Positions 30,872-44,630 of a stretch of 64,000 bases of DNA are shown in pieces. Under the pieces are notes generated by a model. That model searched no databases. It saw only the letters and a list, made by a program, of their open reading frames with translations, and had not been told where the DNA came from. The stretch lies in NCBI RefSeq assembly GCF_000524195.1, contig NW_020170427.1, forward strand, positions 522,580-586,579. Direction: 5' to 3'. Position numbers and translations under genes: made by a program. Every line of letters starts with the position of its first letter. Positions within the stretch are counted from its first letter, which is position 1. The DNA is from Echinococcus granulosus. Taxonomy: Eukaryota > Platyhelminthes > Cestoda > Cyclophyllidea > Taeniidae.

Positions 30872-33228
30872 ATGAATGACCCCTTAGCATCACCAGTTCC
30901 AGTTATCGTTGTGAACCACACAAATTTCCAGAGGTCTAGTCAATCCCTTCTTCGGCCATCCTTCCTTTCTGCCCGTAGCCACTCGTCAATTTTTACCGAC
31001 GCAAACCCGTATGATTGTTTGACTTTACTTATTTTGTTTAATTTCATAAATTATTCCTGTTCACTTAAGCATTTTTCAGTGCAGAGGTATGAATTGCAAA
31101 ATCATGTTTGACAGTAATTTTGAAAGCAACAAAGCGAAAGTTCTGCTCATCTCTAATAATTGCCGAAATAATTACGTATCGTTTAGAGAATCAATGGTGC
31201 ACACCTCGTTTATACATCATAACTTAATCATAATAATAACGGTAAAATTCAGGGACTTAATTAATGAGAACCGAAATGGTTAACAGGAAGAACGAAAAAG
31301 TAATTAATTAAGGCACACAAATATATGCCTGTGTTGTAACCCATCTAGCCCAAAAATTAAAATGAAGTGCTTTCTTATAAAAGTTAAGTAAAAAGTCGTG
31401 TTCAATTTTTGCCGATTCTAGGTCAGACTCGTGCAATGTCACTGACAAGGTGCATTATCCTAAGAGTTTTGAGGCTCGGCAACCACTGTCAACTCTTTGG
31501 CCAAGATCACTCACACCTGATGGCGAGGACCTTGAATATGAAGAGAAAGAGGAGGAAGAGGAAGGAAATTATGAGCACTTACGTTGTTATCTTTTTTCCC
31601 ATAAATTCCACTGGCCATGGGGCTTACTGGTGTTTTTGGCCTCCATTACAACCTACCTCGCTGATGTTGTATGCGACCTTTATCTCGTAGTTTGCTACTT
31701 TAAAAAGGTGGGAGTACTTTTATTATGGATAAAAGGCTTTTATTAAAGGATCGTTTCGATTTGGCTGCTATGACGTTGTCAGTGATTATACTGCCCTCGA
31801 TTGTGATGACAAGCTTCAGCTTGACCTGGTATGTTCTCGATAAACGTGTTGGTATGGAACCTCAGCGAAGCGTTTATGGATGGGGGTGGCGCCTCCTGCT
31901 ACATGGACTTCAAATGGCTCCTATTGTACGGTAAATTTAAAGGCATTATGCACTTGATTAACACGTGCTAAATGATGATTAACATGTCTTAAATGGCACC
32001 AATCCTGAAAGTGCAAAAAATTTGCTCAAATTTAGACAAGCCGACGCCCTGATCTACGGCTTTCGCAGCCTAAGGGTCGACAAAATCGGCTTGTATGAAG
32101 CTGTTCAATTGACACATCTAAGACTTTGCGAGTTAGCAGACTCTGCAATGTTGCAAGTAATGGAGGGTCTCATGGAGTCTGCACCCCAACTTATACTCCA
32201 ACTTTACGTCCTGCTAACCAACCCATCCAACCTGCGTAAGTCGGAGGTTTTTCCAGTGTAGACACTTCATTTAACACCGAAGCAATTATTTTATAACGGC
32301 ATCAGTTATAAAAGATAAATTGCCAGTAGTTAACCATCAAGAATCCTCCTTCTGCAATGTTTGTTATGCTTATTGAGCTAAGAACTCCTACATTTTATTC
32401 TGCTATTTCTTTCTTGTACATAGTGCAGTTTTGGAGGGGCCGAGGTTTGTTAAAGCCTAAAGATAATTTGCAAGTCATAGATAGCTAAATGAATATTTAA
32501 GTTATCCAGAGGTCTAACTCGGTCCAAAAAACCAATTATCTTAACTTTAAACGTTACAAATATGGAAGATTTTCACTGAATTTAATAAGTAGCACCTTTT
32601 GCTAGTTCTCCTACAGTATGCCAGCTGCGGCACGTCCCTCTTCGCACTAGCCTACTGCCTAACCGCCTACCAAATTGCACTATACAATTCTAACACGTCC
32701 TTCTCTACCACCTTCCACTGGCGCAATCTTCCCGCCACATCCATATTTTTCATTTGGAAGGTATGTGTTCTCGCCAGTCGTCTTCTTTCTTTGGCACTTC
32801 TGGCAGCTTGCATGCGCCATTACCCCCATCAGCCATGGGTTTTCTGTGGGTGTCTCTTTCTCCACTGGTTCTTCTCTTTTATTGTTCTCACCTACGAAAC
32901 TCGCGTCTCGTGTTCCCTTCTTGAAGTTTTGTTTGTCGCAGCCCTAGCAGCAGTTCACTGTTTCGATGTGGCTCTGCTCAACATTCGACGTTGTCATCGA
33001 TCTCCAACGGTCGGAACGGTTTATACAATTTGGTATACCGTATTCTTCGTGGAGAATGCGACAGCAGCTACTGTGTGGTTCCTGACTGATGGGCGAAAGG
33101 AACCGTTGCGAGGACTGACAGCCGTTTCATTGGTTATAATAACGTTTGCCCTGGGTGTCATATTCTTGATTGTGTATTATGGACTTGCCTATCCACAAAG
33201 TGTCAGGAGAAGGCGGACTTTGTATTAA
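30872..33228 (+). CDS. XKR: XK-related multi-pass membrane protein
   Basis: Five exons (30872-31008, 31422-31707, 31749-31930, 32036-32235, 32606-33228) join in phase to 475 residues. XK-related proteins sit in the plasma membrane, and some scramble phospholipids between leaflets, often after caspase cleavage. The hydrophilic N-terminus carries an acidic Glu-rich run before the first membrane segment (exon 2). Exon 4 holds the family hallmark ESAPQLILQLY at 249-259. Exon 5 has several hydrophobic segments and ends in a short basic tail. Introns are 413, 41, 105 and 370 bp. The start ATG is two bases after an acceptor-like CTCTAG. The C-terminal tail is only about 15 residues with no caspase-like site. 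Which XKR paralogue this is (XKR4/6/7/8 or CED-8-like) cannot be told from the sequence alone. Confidence 0.88.
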
Positions 33229-33626
33229 ATGTAACAAAGCTGCAGCAACTTGGTTTTTTGCTTGTATATTTTATCTGAGCGGTATTCCAACGCATTTGAA
33301 GTTATCAAGTTTCCAAATCTTTACCACTCAACAAAATCCACTAATTTTCTGCTAAAAAAGCAAGCGCAAGTTCATTGCAATTAAAAAAATTAAATTGCGC
33401 TAAAATCTTTATTAGGAGGCCGAAATAACTCCTAAATATAGTTGTAAAATTAATAGACCACCATTAAGATTTTTTCTTGTGTAGCATAGATGAATAATGT
33501 TAAGGCTAAAATACTATAGTTGGTAATATATTTATGGTCGAAAAACATGATACTAAAGGGTGCGTTGTTTATAATACAATTTCTTGTTTTAGTCCTCCGC
33601 AATTTAGTCTTGTGTGGCGCGTCGGG

Positions 33627-35690
33627 ATGTCTTCTTCGAAGACGTCGAACACATATAATCGGCAGAATTGGGAGGATTCTGTGAGTGTAAAGGCCTTTTT
33701 ATGGTCCCTTTTACCATTAATACCAGGGATTTAATCTCCTCGTCATAAGGGCTATTCACGCTCAAGTGCAAGGGCTGTTTTTGGCTGCCTTTTACATCTG
33801 GCCTTCTGTTTACTTATAAAGTTGCTAACTCGTTGCGATATCTACGCTTCTTGGTCGTGCTTCATTATTCTGACACCGTTATAAACCCCGTCTTCTTACC
33901 CACGCGGTCCTCTTTATAGTTGCCAATCTTGCAGTTATCCCACATTTTGACACGTTTAGTGTCAAATACGTTGTTCCATAGTTCGCCAATGCTTTTGACC
34001 CAATCCGCGACCCTTACTGTGCCTTATTTAAGCTATAAGATTCTTTCACAGAATTCTGGTGGCTAAATTTATGGGAGTCAGTTGTTAAACTAGTTTATTT
34101 TGAGGGCGTGAAGAGTCTTTGTACAAATGTATTAAGTTATCTCACTTTTACCCCTTAGAGTTTCCCAATTCTCTGTGAGACATGTCTTGGACCCAGTCCG
34201 TTTGTCCGCATGATGCGCGAACAATATGGAAAGGAATGCAAGATATGTTCTCGTCCGTTTACCGTTTTTCGGTGGAGTCCTGGTCCCAAGGCTCGCTTCA
34301 AAAAAACAGAAATCTGTCAGACGTGCGCTAAGGTGAAGAACGTCTGTCAGACATGTATTTTTGATCTGGAGTATGGTCTTCCCGTTGAGGTCCGAGATAA
34401 GGCTCTTCGACTAAACCAGCAACTCCCCCGAAGCGACGTTAATCGGGAATATTTCCACCAGCAAATTGAACAGCAGCTAGAGGCCTCGGGTGACGTTACG
34501 GCCCCCTATGGGGGTCACGAATTCATTGGGAAAGCGATTGTTAGCTCCAATGCCTCCACAGGGACTGCTAGCTCTGATCTGCTCCTAAAACTTGCTCGCA
34601 CCACACCTTACTACCGGCGCAATCGTCCGCACATTTGCTCATTCTGGGTGAAGGGCGAATGTCGTCGAGGTGAGGAGTGTCCCTATAGACATGAAAAACC
34701 AACTGATCCCGACGATCCCCTCTCGGACCAGAATCTTCGTGATCGCTACTACGGCAATGACGACCCCGTCGCCGCAAAACTGCTTTCAAAATACCGCGCA
34801 ATGCCGAAGCTAACGCCACCCGAAGATAGCACCATCACCACAATATACATTGGTGGTGTGCCGGCGGATATAACGGAGAAGGATCTTCGCGATCATTTCT
34901 ACCAGTTTGGCGAGCTACGGTCAGTCAGCGTACACTACAAGCAGCACTGCGCCTTTTTACAGTTCACTACCCGTGAGGCCGCTGAGCGCGCTGCTGAGCG
35001 AAGCTACGATCGTTTGATTTTACGGGGCCATCGTTTGACCGTGAATTGGGGAAAATCGCCAGCTGCCTTGGCTGCTGCAAGCGCTGGGATAAGTGTGACT
35101 GGAGTGATTGATGCAGGGCCTTTACCTCCGGTTCCGGGTCTTCCATTGCCACCTGTACCGCCACCCCCTTCGTTGCTCTCTTCGGTGTCCGCGTCTTCCG
35201 TCTGCCCAATGCCTGCGATTCCCGGTCCGAGCGGTGCTTTCTTCTCTGCCCCTCCGCCTCCACCTCTACCCATGCCCGTGGTTCAACTCGCGCCTCCCGT
35301 TGTTGATCCTGCTGGTGAGTTTTGTTGTTCTCCTTGGGGAACAATAAAAAGCAATTGTTTATTGCCACTGAAATTTGCCGCCTTTTGCATTTAACAGCTT
35401 TTATGACTGGACAGAGGGGACCTCTGCCACCTCCGCTGCTGTCAGCACCACCACCGCCGCCACCGCCACCTCCAGTAATACAACGAGAAGAGGGGGAAAT
35501 GGGGAAGGTGGAAAAAGAAATAGCAGTAGAAAAGGGGGAGGAAAGACCAGTGTTGTTGGATCAACCGCCATCGATGCTACAGTCACCGCAACCAACTGTG
35601 GCTCAGGATTTGCCCTCACTGGGAATCCACTATCCCAGTCAGAACCCTCAGCGAATGGGCAGTGTGCCACAATCGCAGAGGCATGTCTAG
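33627..35690 (+). CDS. RBM22: Pre-mRNA-splicing factor RBM22
   Basis: Three exons (33627-33680, 34159-35314, 35398-35690) join to 500 residues; human RBM22 has 420 and yeast Cwc2/Ecm2 are relatives. It is a core spliceosome protein that contacts U6 snRNA at the active centre. [10 protein letters not shown] near the N-terminus is the family signature. Cys pairs at 24/27 and 45/48 and two more in CQTC motifs form N-terminal zinc sites. A CCCH finger uses C178, C186, C192 and H196. An RRM spans about 246-315, with RNP2 IYIGGV and RNP1 CAFLQFTT (282-289). Pro-rich low-complexity sequence fills 330-430, and the end carries [13 protein letters not shown], as in human. Introns are 478 and 83 bp. The C-terminal part is longer than in human, with a Glu/Lys-rich insert in exon 3. 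The ATG lies about 35 bases after a TTTTAG acceptor-like site and only 398 bp past the XKR stop. Confidence 0.96.
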
Positions 35691-38600
35691 CGGAAGTGTT
35701 TTATTTTATGTACTTGTGTGCGTGTGTATCTGACTACTCACTTTGTTCGCCAGCATTAAAATGCAAAAAGGATAACTTTGTTTACATTTGTGAGACTATT
35801 TTACGGTTGGATTTCTTAAAATGGAAATTGCCACGTAGTAGTGCAGGGTACTACTGGTGGTGGAGTGGTTGGGGCCGACCATTTGATTGGTGGTGGGTGG
35901 CGCCCGGCCGTCGCGTCATTGATCGAGGCATTCACTACCCCGTATGGGGCTTTACTAGCTTGTCAAGTTATTATGATACATGGCTTTCTAGTCGCGCCTT
36001 TGCTCAACTCAATGGGTGGGGAAGTGCTCAACCAGCAGTATCCTCAGGGAGTTCTATGAATTCGCCAGGATGAGGGTAACTTAAGGGAACAGGGTGCACC
36101 GCACAGGTATTTACAATTTGACCACGACTACACAGGAATAGGAAATACCTGACGGTGCTAAAGTTCACAGCGTTTTGCTGACATCACCGAGTTGCCGGAA
36201 CATTACTAACCTGGTTGGTAAGCCCCCGCACTGCTCCAGTCGCAAAGGACCCCAATGCAGAGTCCAAAAGTCCGATAATCGTAGAATACTTTATCCCCCG
36301 CTGCTGGTTCGTGGAAGGTGTATGAGAAGAAGCTTAGACCCGGTGAAACAGGTCAACATTTGAAGAGTGAAGAGTCTGAATTTAGACTGCTGGGATAGCT
36401 AGTAGATCTTAGGTCAGTTTCTCTTATCCCAAATGTAAGAAATTTATTTTGATTCTCCTGGATTACCATCGATTTCGCACCCTTCTCTTTCCACACCCCA
36501 AAAAACGGCTGTTCCAGGTCCATTTCACGAAACCAAGAATTGACGCATTCATGTCAAACCAGGACGCAAAGTTTTTCGCTAATCAACAGCTCAACCATCT
36601 CTCTGGAATAGCAGCAATCAAGCGTTCCACGCACAGAGTAGACTTTCACAGAATCCAGCCCCCACAGTGGCGATTGTCACTGACACGCATAGGGACAGGG
36701 GCACTGGAAACGGTTGTTATTTCAGTCTCATTGTTTAAAAAGGTTGAGTATTCGATCATCGCACCAGATCGTGCTAAAAGCCTTCTCTACAAATTTCAGC
36801 TTTTATTGGCAAGCTACTTTATTCCTTGCAGCATGATGTTTCCTCTGGGCGATGTCACTAGTGACGCTGAGGAAATGAGTCCTAACTTTTCCAATTCGTC
36901 TAGTTCACATTTTTCGGCCTGTCACATCCGCATTTCGTTCTTCATTACTTTAAAAAGTGGGATCTTGTTAGGGTAAATGGAGCTGGAAAACCGATCTTAA
37001 GTGATTTTTGACTGTCGGAACAACAGGGGATGGCGACATCACAAAAAAATGATACGGTGGCTTATTGGTGGTCCTGGCAGCGATGTGATTCAAGAAGGCA
37101 CTTCGGATTAGAGCACATATTACTGCTAAAATTCGTGGTGTCTGAAAAAGTGGTTTGACAAATGACTTTCCTGTGGCAACCAACTATGAGTTGCCCTCCC
37201 TTACTCTCAACGGAGTAGCAACAGTAGCGGCGGTCCAACGTACCTCCGGTGGTCACTGCTCCTATTTCCATCACCCTCCCTCCTTTAACGACACGAGCTC
37301 TGTCGGCGCTGTAACAGCCGCTGCAACGACGGTACCGTCATCATTATCTCAGCCTGCAACATTTCTCTTCCTGCCTTTTTCTTCTCCCCCGTCCCTTCCC
37401 TCTTACCAGCCATTCATCAATCCCGATGTTGATATGTCAATTTCTCCCCCCGCCTTTCAATGCTCGAGGGAATTCGGCTCTGTAATACACCCACCTACCT
37501 CCCACACCAGCTTCTCTTTAACAGCTTTTTGATGGAAGGATGGCTGAAAACAAGACTCATCATTCCCACTTTTCTTGGTTATACCTCTCCGCCTCCTCTA
37601 TCTATGTATTGTCCAACTATCGTCTTGGATGCTACGGTAGCAGCAGCTAATTTTCCTCAGTCTCCAGCTATTCTCCAAATGGACGTGAAACTTTTTGCTA
37701 TGTTGCTTACAGTCGTACCTAGATCTGTCAGTCCTGTCTGTGCGTGTGTGCGCGTATTTAGGGCTTTAAGTTAGAGAAGAGGAACTTAAACTAGCAAATC
37801 TTTAAAAAAATAAAATTCCCTATTAGCTAAGTGGGAAGAGGAAGTGTAACACGTTCAGTCGTTCAAAGCAGAGCTGCATTCTTGATACCGCTATTCTTGG
37901 TCCACCTCCGGTGCCGTTCATTGAGATGAAGAACAAAATTTAACTCATTAATTGTCTTATTCTTTTAGGCAACCTTTGTCTACATCTTTATTAAGCCAGT
38001 GTCCAAGTGGATGAGTGGACAGGTGGGTAAATGTGGAGAGCGACTGAATCGAACGGACCCTTCGGGGTTACAGGCATGCTGCAGTAGTAAGTGACAAGGC
38101 AGTACTTTTGCTGATGCACAATAAAAACGGAGGAAAGGAGCGGTAGTACTTTGTGCACTGAGTGGTTAGCACTTTTGACTTCTCCCAGGCCTCCTCTACA
38201 TGAGCAATAGATCTTCTTCCACACCGTTTTGGTCCATTAAGATGCAAGGGAAGGCTCAGAGCTCTACACTGCAAATCCAAAAGTGCCAGTCAGACTTAGA
38301 CACCGCTCGAATTGCGAACTGTATCGTACTTGAGAGCTGAAGCGAATTTCTCGTCTTATTACGCTACTTCCACGGTCTAGATGGCTTGAGGAAAGGCCAC
38401 TTTTGCAAAGAAGAAAACCGTCTACTCTTTCCGCGTTCAGTTGAAATCGTTGATTTTCTTCGACTACCAATGGATAGATGGTTGGATAGATGAATGGACG
38501 AACGGATAAGTGAATGGGTTGTTTAAATGCACTAGCCACTCATTGTTATTCCGCAAGTAATATGAAGGTGGCTACTACCGCCAAGGATTGCAACGGTAAC

Positions 38601-41467
38601 CAAACAAAAACTGTCCAAAAATGTCCTTAGACTCAATCTCCGCTGCAATGACACAAACTTCTCCGTGGAAGATCTTGGGATATACCTGCATGCTGATCAC
38701 AATAATGGCAAGCTGATTGAATGCAGCATCACTATTTTAAAATCACAAGGAGAAAAATAGAACCGGATCGGAGAGTGGGGCAGTCAATCAGTAAGAAATT
38801 GCCAATTTAATGGCTGACAAGGCAACCTTTTGAATAACCAGCAATAGAGAACTACCCAGCATTGAAATCACTTTGTTGTAAAGTGGTTGAAATTTGGGTG
38901 GCTTGAAAGACAACCTGGCCAGAGATTTTAGTGACACATGAGAAATTCAGATTTGAAGTGTAGTTATAACCCAATTTCCCCAAATTATTGTTCCTTTTGC
39001 ATCGAAAATAGGAGTACCAATTAGCTCTGCCCTGCCTTGAGCATACCGCTCCCGCATGTCACATTTGACGTGGACTCAGAAATAGGTGTGACATTTGCTC
39101 TTGTGTGGCATTCAAGGTAGCAGCAATTAGGTATTTTGAAAATATCTTCCCTTTATAAATCTGCATTCTAGGTAAAGTGTTTAGGTGAATCTTCTTCCTG
39201 GATTTCACATCACCACAAAAACGGTCGCTGTCATGAGTGACGCCAAGCTTGGCAGTTGCTGTAACAACGCCTCACATAGCCTTCATCAACCAGCCGGACG
39301 GTTGAAGCCTGGGAAGGGTAATGATTTTAAGTACGCTCTGGAATGCTCTACATCCCCGGCTACCCTGACATACTCATGATTGCTGCCTGATATTCCATCA
39401 CTGCTTTCACTTAAACTAAATGAATGGATGGATGGATAGATGAGCAAAAAAGATGGATAAATAGCTGTCCGAGTGGACTAGGTACAAAAAAGGACAAAAT
39501 ACTGGATAAGTACTGATATAACAAGTAAATGACAGATGGGTAGCAGAAGGGCAAGGGGAGGGAACATGGGTTGACTCAAGAACGGAAAGTATCTGGGAGA
39601 GATCTGGAATGCATAGATAGCTAGCTCGACACAGGGTGAATATATGTGAGGAATCAAGAAATAGTGGATAGACGAATAGATATAGGGGTAAGTGGATGGT
39701 TTGGAGACAACTTAATTCAAATTGAACCAATGAAGAAAAATAAAGAGAGCCTAGAGATCAAATTGCTTTATAAACGTTAGCGTTTGTATGATGGTTTGGG
39801 CAAGAAATCCCATTTCTGGGGGCTACCTTTGCCTTGAGCCATCTCATCAAATGCACAAAACTGATAGTAGGAACTTCTATCAATCTGACACCACTTATAA
39901 TTCCGCTTATTTGCATCTAAAGGTGCTCCAAAAAGGAAAACTTAAACAAACTCTTTTCCTGAACTTATAATTTTGGGCCTTTTTTTAATTTGAACTTTAC
40001 ATTCCAGTCTCTCTGAAATGAAGAGATTTGCCAGCACTAACACTGCTTAGGATCAAGGACGCACAAAGGGCTGTCACGAGGGTGGTTTTTATGATGCTGT
40101 CGGAAATTCTGCTACTTTATTTAAATTTAATATCTAGACATATCCCTACTTCTTCCTAGACCAAGAATTTCAAGCTTTAACAATTACTCCAACCTCAGCA
40201 AATTCTGATACCGTCGTTGTTGGTGCTGTAGCCGCTGCAATTAGGTGTGCTTCTAGTGTTAATGTTTTGTCTTCAATTACAATCTTCATCACAGCAATTC
40301 TTTTCACAAATCCAAACGTCTCTGCCGCTGTTCCTGCTAGTCAAGCCCTTGCTTATACCACAACTCTCAAATCCACGCCAACCACGACCACTGATAATGA
40401 CGCCATAGCGACAGAAACAACAACTTCATCGTTGCCTTAAACCCATTTTCCACTTTCTCTTCCCCATGGCAGACACTTTTATTTCTTTTGAATCCATTCA
40501 GTTTTACCCTCTTAACTCCGCTCTCTCCTTCCAGTCCTCCATTGCATTCGTTTCTCACCGCTTCATGCGTGTAGAGCAGACAACGATGATGTTAACAATC
40601 ACTTACATCTCTTTCCTTTCTGCAGGATTATAGGAAATATTGCGATTTTTGAAGTTTGTTGGTTAGTAATTCTGCTTTCCCTTCTTCTTCTTTATAGAGG
40701 ATTAAAGTGCTCAGCATGAGCTTGTGCTCAAATGATGAGAGTCTGGGGTCGGGAAGGGAGAGAGGACTTCAGAAAGTCTGTCTAAATGGGAGCTGATATT
40801 TGTAGTAATGTAAATCTCTTCTGATCTTATTTGGCAAGGTGTCGCTTCTTTGTGCTCCATGCTGTTATTAGCATCCACGCCTAGTTTGAATGAGTGGGTG
40901 ATGCCATCACAAAGTCTGAAGATTCCCTGTTTAATGGATGGAGAAGTTTTGCACGTAATGCATTTTTGACACTATGGCAAGCCTTCCACTCGTCTGCAGC
41001 ATGACTTAAATAAAGAAAGTTGTTCTTGAACACCATCTATATATACGATGTGAAGAGAGCGCCTCTATCATATTCTATTTGTCTTTGGTCTTCTCCGGTA
41101 AGGGTACACATCTGAAGTGTTTTGCCGTGCAGACGTCGAAGCCTCCAATAGCTGTTTGAAGCGGTTGTTAGGGCATTTCAGAAAATAACTCAGGCCAAGT
41201 AGCCTCTTCAGCTCATGCAAGTCAGTGTATCAGCCTATGTGACTGCTACCCCAAGGTCAAGCAAGTTAATTTGTTGTGCGTGTGTTGAAGCACATTGGCG
41301 GCGATTGCATTATGGCAAGTAGTCTTCACTTAAACATTCCGTTCGTAAATCTTGTCTTCATTAAAAAGCCTAAAATGAAGTCTTTTCTTCGTCTTCCCTT
41401 GCACCACTGCATCATCAAGAGTGCTATTGTTACCAAAAGTACAAGCATTGAGAAAATAGACTTTGAA
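35691..41467. other. RBM22 3' flank and repeat-bearing intergenic DNA
   Basis: 35841-36070 is GC-richer and open in two plus frames just downstream of RBM22; it may be UTR or an unused exon. A 175-codon open frame at 36449-36976 has no recognised family, and chance can produce one of this length in 64 kb. 37150-37540 is Pro/Ser/Thr-biased and probably non-coding. Decayed GGAT-type tracts occur near 38003-38033, 38461-38522, 39418-39446 and 39660-39700. No gene is supported. Confidence 0.4.
38461..38522. repeat. Decayed GGAT/GAAT-type tetranucleotide tract
   Basis: This is an imperfect run of GGAT, AGAT and GAAT units of about 60 bp. Similar tracts recur throughout the window (about 10718-10767, 39418-39446, 46597-46640), with the complementary CCAT/ATCC orientation near 46270-46345 and 57830-58035. 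Confidence 0.6.
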
Positions 41468-42085
41468 GGCAAGAGGAATAAAACTGAGTAGTCAGCGTCT
41501 CTCACTTCAACGCAAAGACATAGAACACTCTCATCCCTAATGAGGAAGGAGAAGAGCTGGACAAATCGTCTAAAAACTAGAACAATATGGTTTAACGCAA
41601 TCTTCACTCATCTGCTGCAAGTTTGGATGTTTGTGGAGAGGTGGGTGAGAGAAAGAGAACGACGACTGCAACAGCTGCCAAACAATTGGATGGGGATTTG
41701 AATAAGATGGAGCATACTGTACCATATTGTAGTGTCTGTGAATTTTAGTAATGAGTTCCTCCAAGATAGATGGATCTATCTACTACCACACTGTTCATCC
41801 CACACTTCTAAGGCACCCACCACTTTGTCCTCAACACATTATGATCCTTCTTGGGTCCGAACGTATGTATTATGCACTGCAGAAGCCACTTTTTACCTGT
41901 TGAAGGCCAATCAACCACGTCGGAGATCAATCCATCATCCTACCTCTCTCCCTCTCTTTCCGTTGATCTACCCAAAACAGTCTAATCCAACTCAATTTAA
42001 CTGGAAATTTGCCAAAACTACCTTCTTCTTAAGGAACGGTCATCACTAATGACTAGGGCAAAGTGACTGGTATCTAATGTGTCTG
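41468..42085 (-). repeat. Interspersed repeat family A, copy 1
   Basis: The reverse complement aligns by eye along its whole length to 55655-56330. Shared landmarks are GCCCTAGTCA, GTGGTTGATTGGCCTT, TGCAGTGCAT, TCACTAAAATT and GTGAAGATTGC. Divergence looks considerable, with many substitutions and small indels, so the insertions are old. I see no reverse transcriptase, transposase or terminal repeat, so the class is unknown. Confidence 0.6.
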
Positions 42086-44351
42086 CAGGACGAATGCCCT
42101 GTCCTTCGTCTAGCTGGACACACCTCCATTTGGTTGCTAAAGTGTCAGAACAGAGGGTTTGGGCTGCACTTGACTGCTTGCAGCTCATACCAGCAAAGGC
42201 GGCAACGACGATAACATGGATGAATGCGGATGTTCAGCGATATCTGGAGCATCCAAGTTCCACGCCATTAGCGCGACGCTTCGAAGTTAAAAGAAGATCA
42301 CACATTAAGCAAATTTGAAAACGATGCGAAATCACCCAGACGAAATACTAGTTAAGCGGCCCTAGCTTCTCACTACAGAGTTCTTCGCGTTTACTTTAAA
42401 GATGTTTCTACGCAGGCATGCCTCATACGATCTGATATAACTCGGACGACACACCGATGCTGGTACAAAGGGGTATGTCCTTTTAACATTTTTGGTGCCA
42501 TTTTATAGGTGAAGTGAAAGTTAATTCCCGTGAAATCAACAAGAGCCGTTGTCAAAATGTTTGAAATTTTAGACCTTTTTGCATCTGCATTTAATTCATT
42601 TGAGTGGTATCAGTATAGTAGACGCAAAAAGTAATCGCAAGGAATACGCTCAAGGAAAGAAAGACAGCCACTCAGAACAGGAGTTATCTCGTCTGACCTA
42701 GTTAGCAGTCGATTTTTGGGTATTTTTAATTATGAATTACAAAAATATTATTTTGAAGTACATCCACAGTGTCATGGGATAACAAAGGTATAGCCACAAT
42801 CAAAGCAACAGACAGCACACATGGGCCGCTATTTTCGAATGTACCTCATATTGAAAAAAGTACAATAGAGCTGTCTATACCAGTTGAAAATGGTTAATAC
42901 ATTCCAGTTTTGACACAATCAATTTGAGAGCTGCAACATAAAACGGATTCAAGAGGCGAATTCGAAGCATTCAACAATGCGTGCGGGTTAGTCACCCCAA
43001 CTGCCCTCCCTTTCTCAGTGACGACAGTCAAATGCAGGGTCATTCAGCACGCCACTAACTCCTCAAACCATTTCATTTAGAAATGAACTTTTCTGCCTGC
43101 TTGTTTACTCAAAATTAATGTAATCGCCAATTAAACTCTTAGAGGACGAATGATATTTGTAATACACACCCATTTAAGTAATCCTTAAGAATGACGCACC
43201 TCCTCCATCAGGTATTAACCTTCAGTGATGAGTCTGGGGGTGGCTGTATTACAAGCTCATTTAATCATGCATCCTTTAGGTGCACGGCTTTTCGGCCTAT
43301 TTTGGGGCACATTCTTCAGCACCCCTGTGATTTCTGCTTTCAGTGTTCCACTGTTTTGAACCTCTACGAAAGACTTCAAACCAGTGATGGTTGTGTTTGA
43401 AATCCGAGCTATGAAAATTTATCTAACGTATTTGAAGTCCACTAAGAGCTGGACAATATTCTGCAAAGTTTATTTCACATATCACTGATTTGTCATTGCG
43501 AATGTTGCCCAAAAGCTTTATGATAGGAAGGACGGCCTCGGAGGCACAAGTCGCTTCCTATTCGTCAATTTCACATTGTCATAATTTCAAGGCTGACAAG
43601 TCGTCTGCTTGAATTGCTCTCCGCATCAGTCATCACGGTAGTATTCGAACAACATCAACTGCAAGACAGGTAATAACCTTGGCAGAGCAGGACCACATGA
43701 AACAATGAGCATATTAACAAGGCTGTTGTCCTTGGAGAAGGACCTGTGTGTCTTAGTGTCTTAGGAAAGAGTCACTCTAAAAAGAGGAAAATTATCAGCT
43801 TCAATCACTTACTTCTACCATTATCATGCACTATGGCTTCTAGTTCCTCAAATTAATGTCTGCTTTGATGCCTCAAAAGCATTATTTAGTTGTCACTCGC
43901 CGGTCCCACTCCTGGCTACTACTAACCAGTTGGATCCGCTCCAACTCATGTCTTCATGGGTGGTTATCTTAGGGTAAATAAGGTAGAAGTGATGGAGGGA
44001 GATACCAGGTACCGAAAGGCAAAGAAAGAAGGCGAAGAGGACCGTTGCAAAATGTGTACAAACAGAGGCAGCCAAGTTAAGGTATTTCATCATACAGACA
44101 TAGAACAATGAAAATGCCTGTCTCAATGACAGGCCAGTGGATGGGTGAAAGGATGTGATACCGTTGTTTGCTGCACCGCGTAGGTGATATCTGTGAATGT
44201 TTTGTAAGCTCAACTTAGTCGGCAGAATTTTGACGCTACAATTTGAAAATACAAGCAAAACTATTGTCAGCACACTCCACAAATAACTAAATCCATTTAT
44301 TTTAACTAAACGTGGTGAAAATTAAGCACCAAATCACCCCGCCAATCGGGG

Positions 44352-44510
44352 TTGGCAATTTCACACGAAGGAGATGGAATAGTTCAGATTTGCGCTTGGG
44401 AGAGAGGTAACTTGAACCGTAGCACCTACCACTGTTGGAATGCGCTTTGCTGGAAGAAGAGGGTGAAGGAAGTGGCGGTGTGCTACCTCGGTCTGAACCA
44501 CTCACTATCC
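44352..44510 (-). repeat. Interspersed repeat family B, copy 1 (SINE-like?)
   Basis: On the minus strand this aligns with 48512-48660 (minus) through AGTGAGTGGTTCA, the CTTCTTC run, CAACAGTGGTAGGTGCTAC and GGTTCAAGTTACC. The last block resembles an RNA polymerase III B box (GGTTCRANNCC), which hints at a tRNA-derived SINE. No clear A box was identified. Confidence 0.45.
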
Positions 44511-44630
44511 ACTAACAAACTCTCCTCGCCTACTCTTATTGTGAAAGTACACAAAACAATTTAATTACATCACAAACTTTAAAGTATGTCACACCTCAGC
44601 AAAGGGAATGAAACTTAAGTAACTCTATCG

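Noticed and set aside
35375..36073. 232-codon open frame overlapping RBM22 exon 3
   Set aside because: It is in a different frame from the conserved [13 protein letters not shown] end, with Ser/Thr and Trp runs typical of a shadow frame.
36449..36976. 175-codon open frame downstream of RBM22
   Set aside because: No recognisable domain or splice context, and its length is within chance for 64 kb on six frames.
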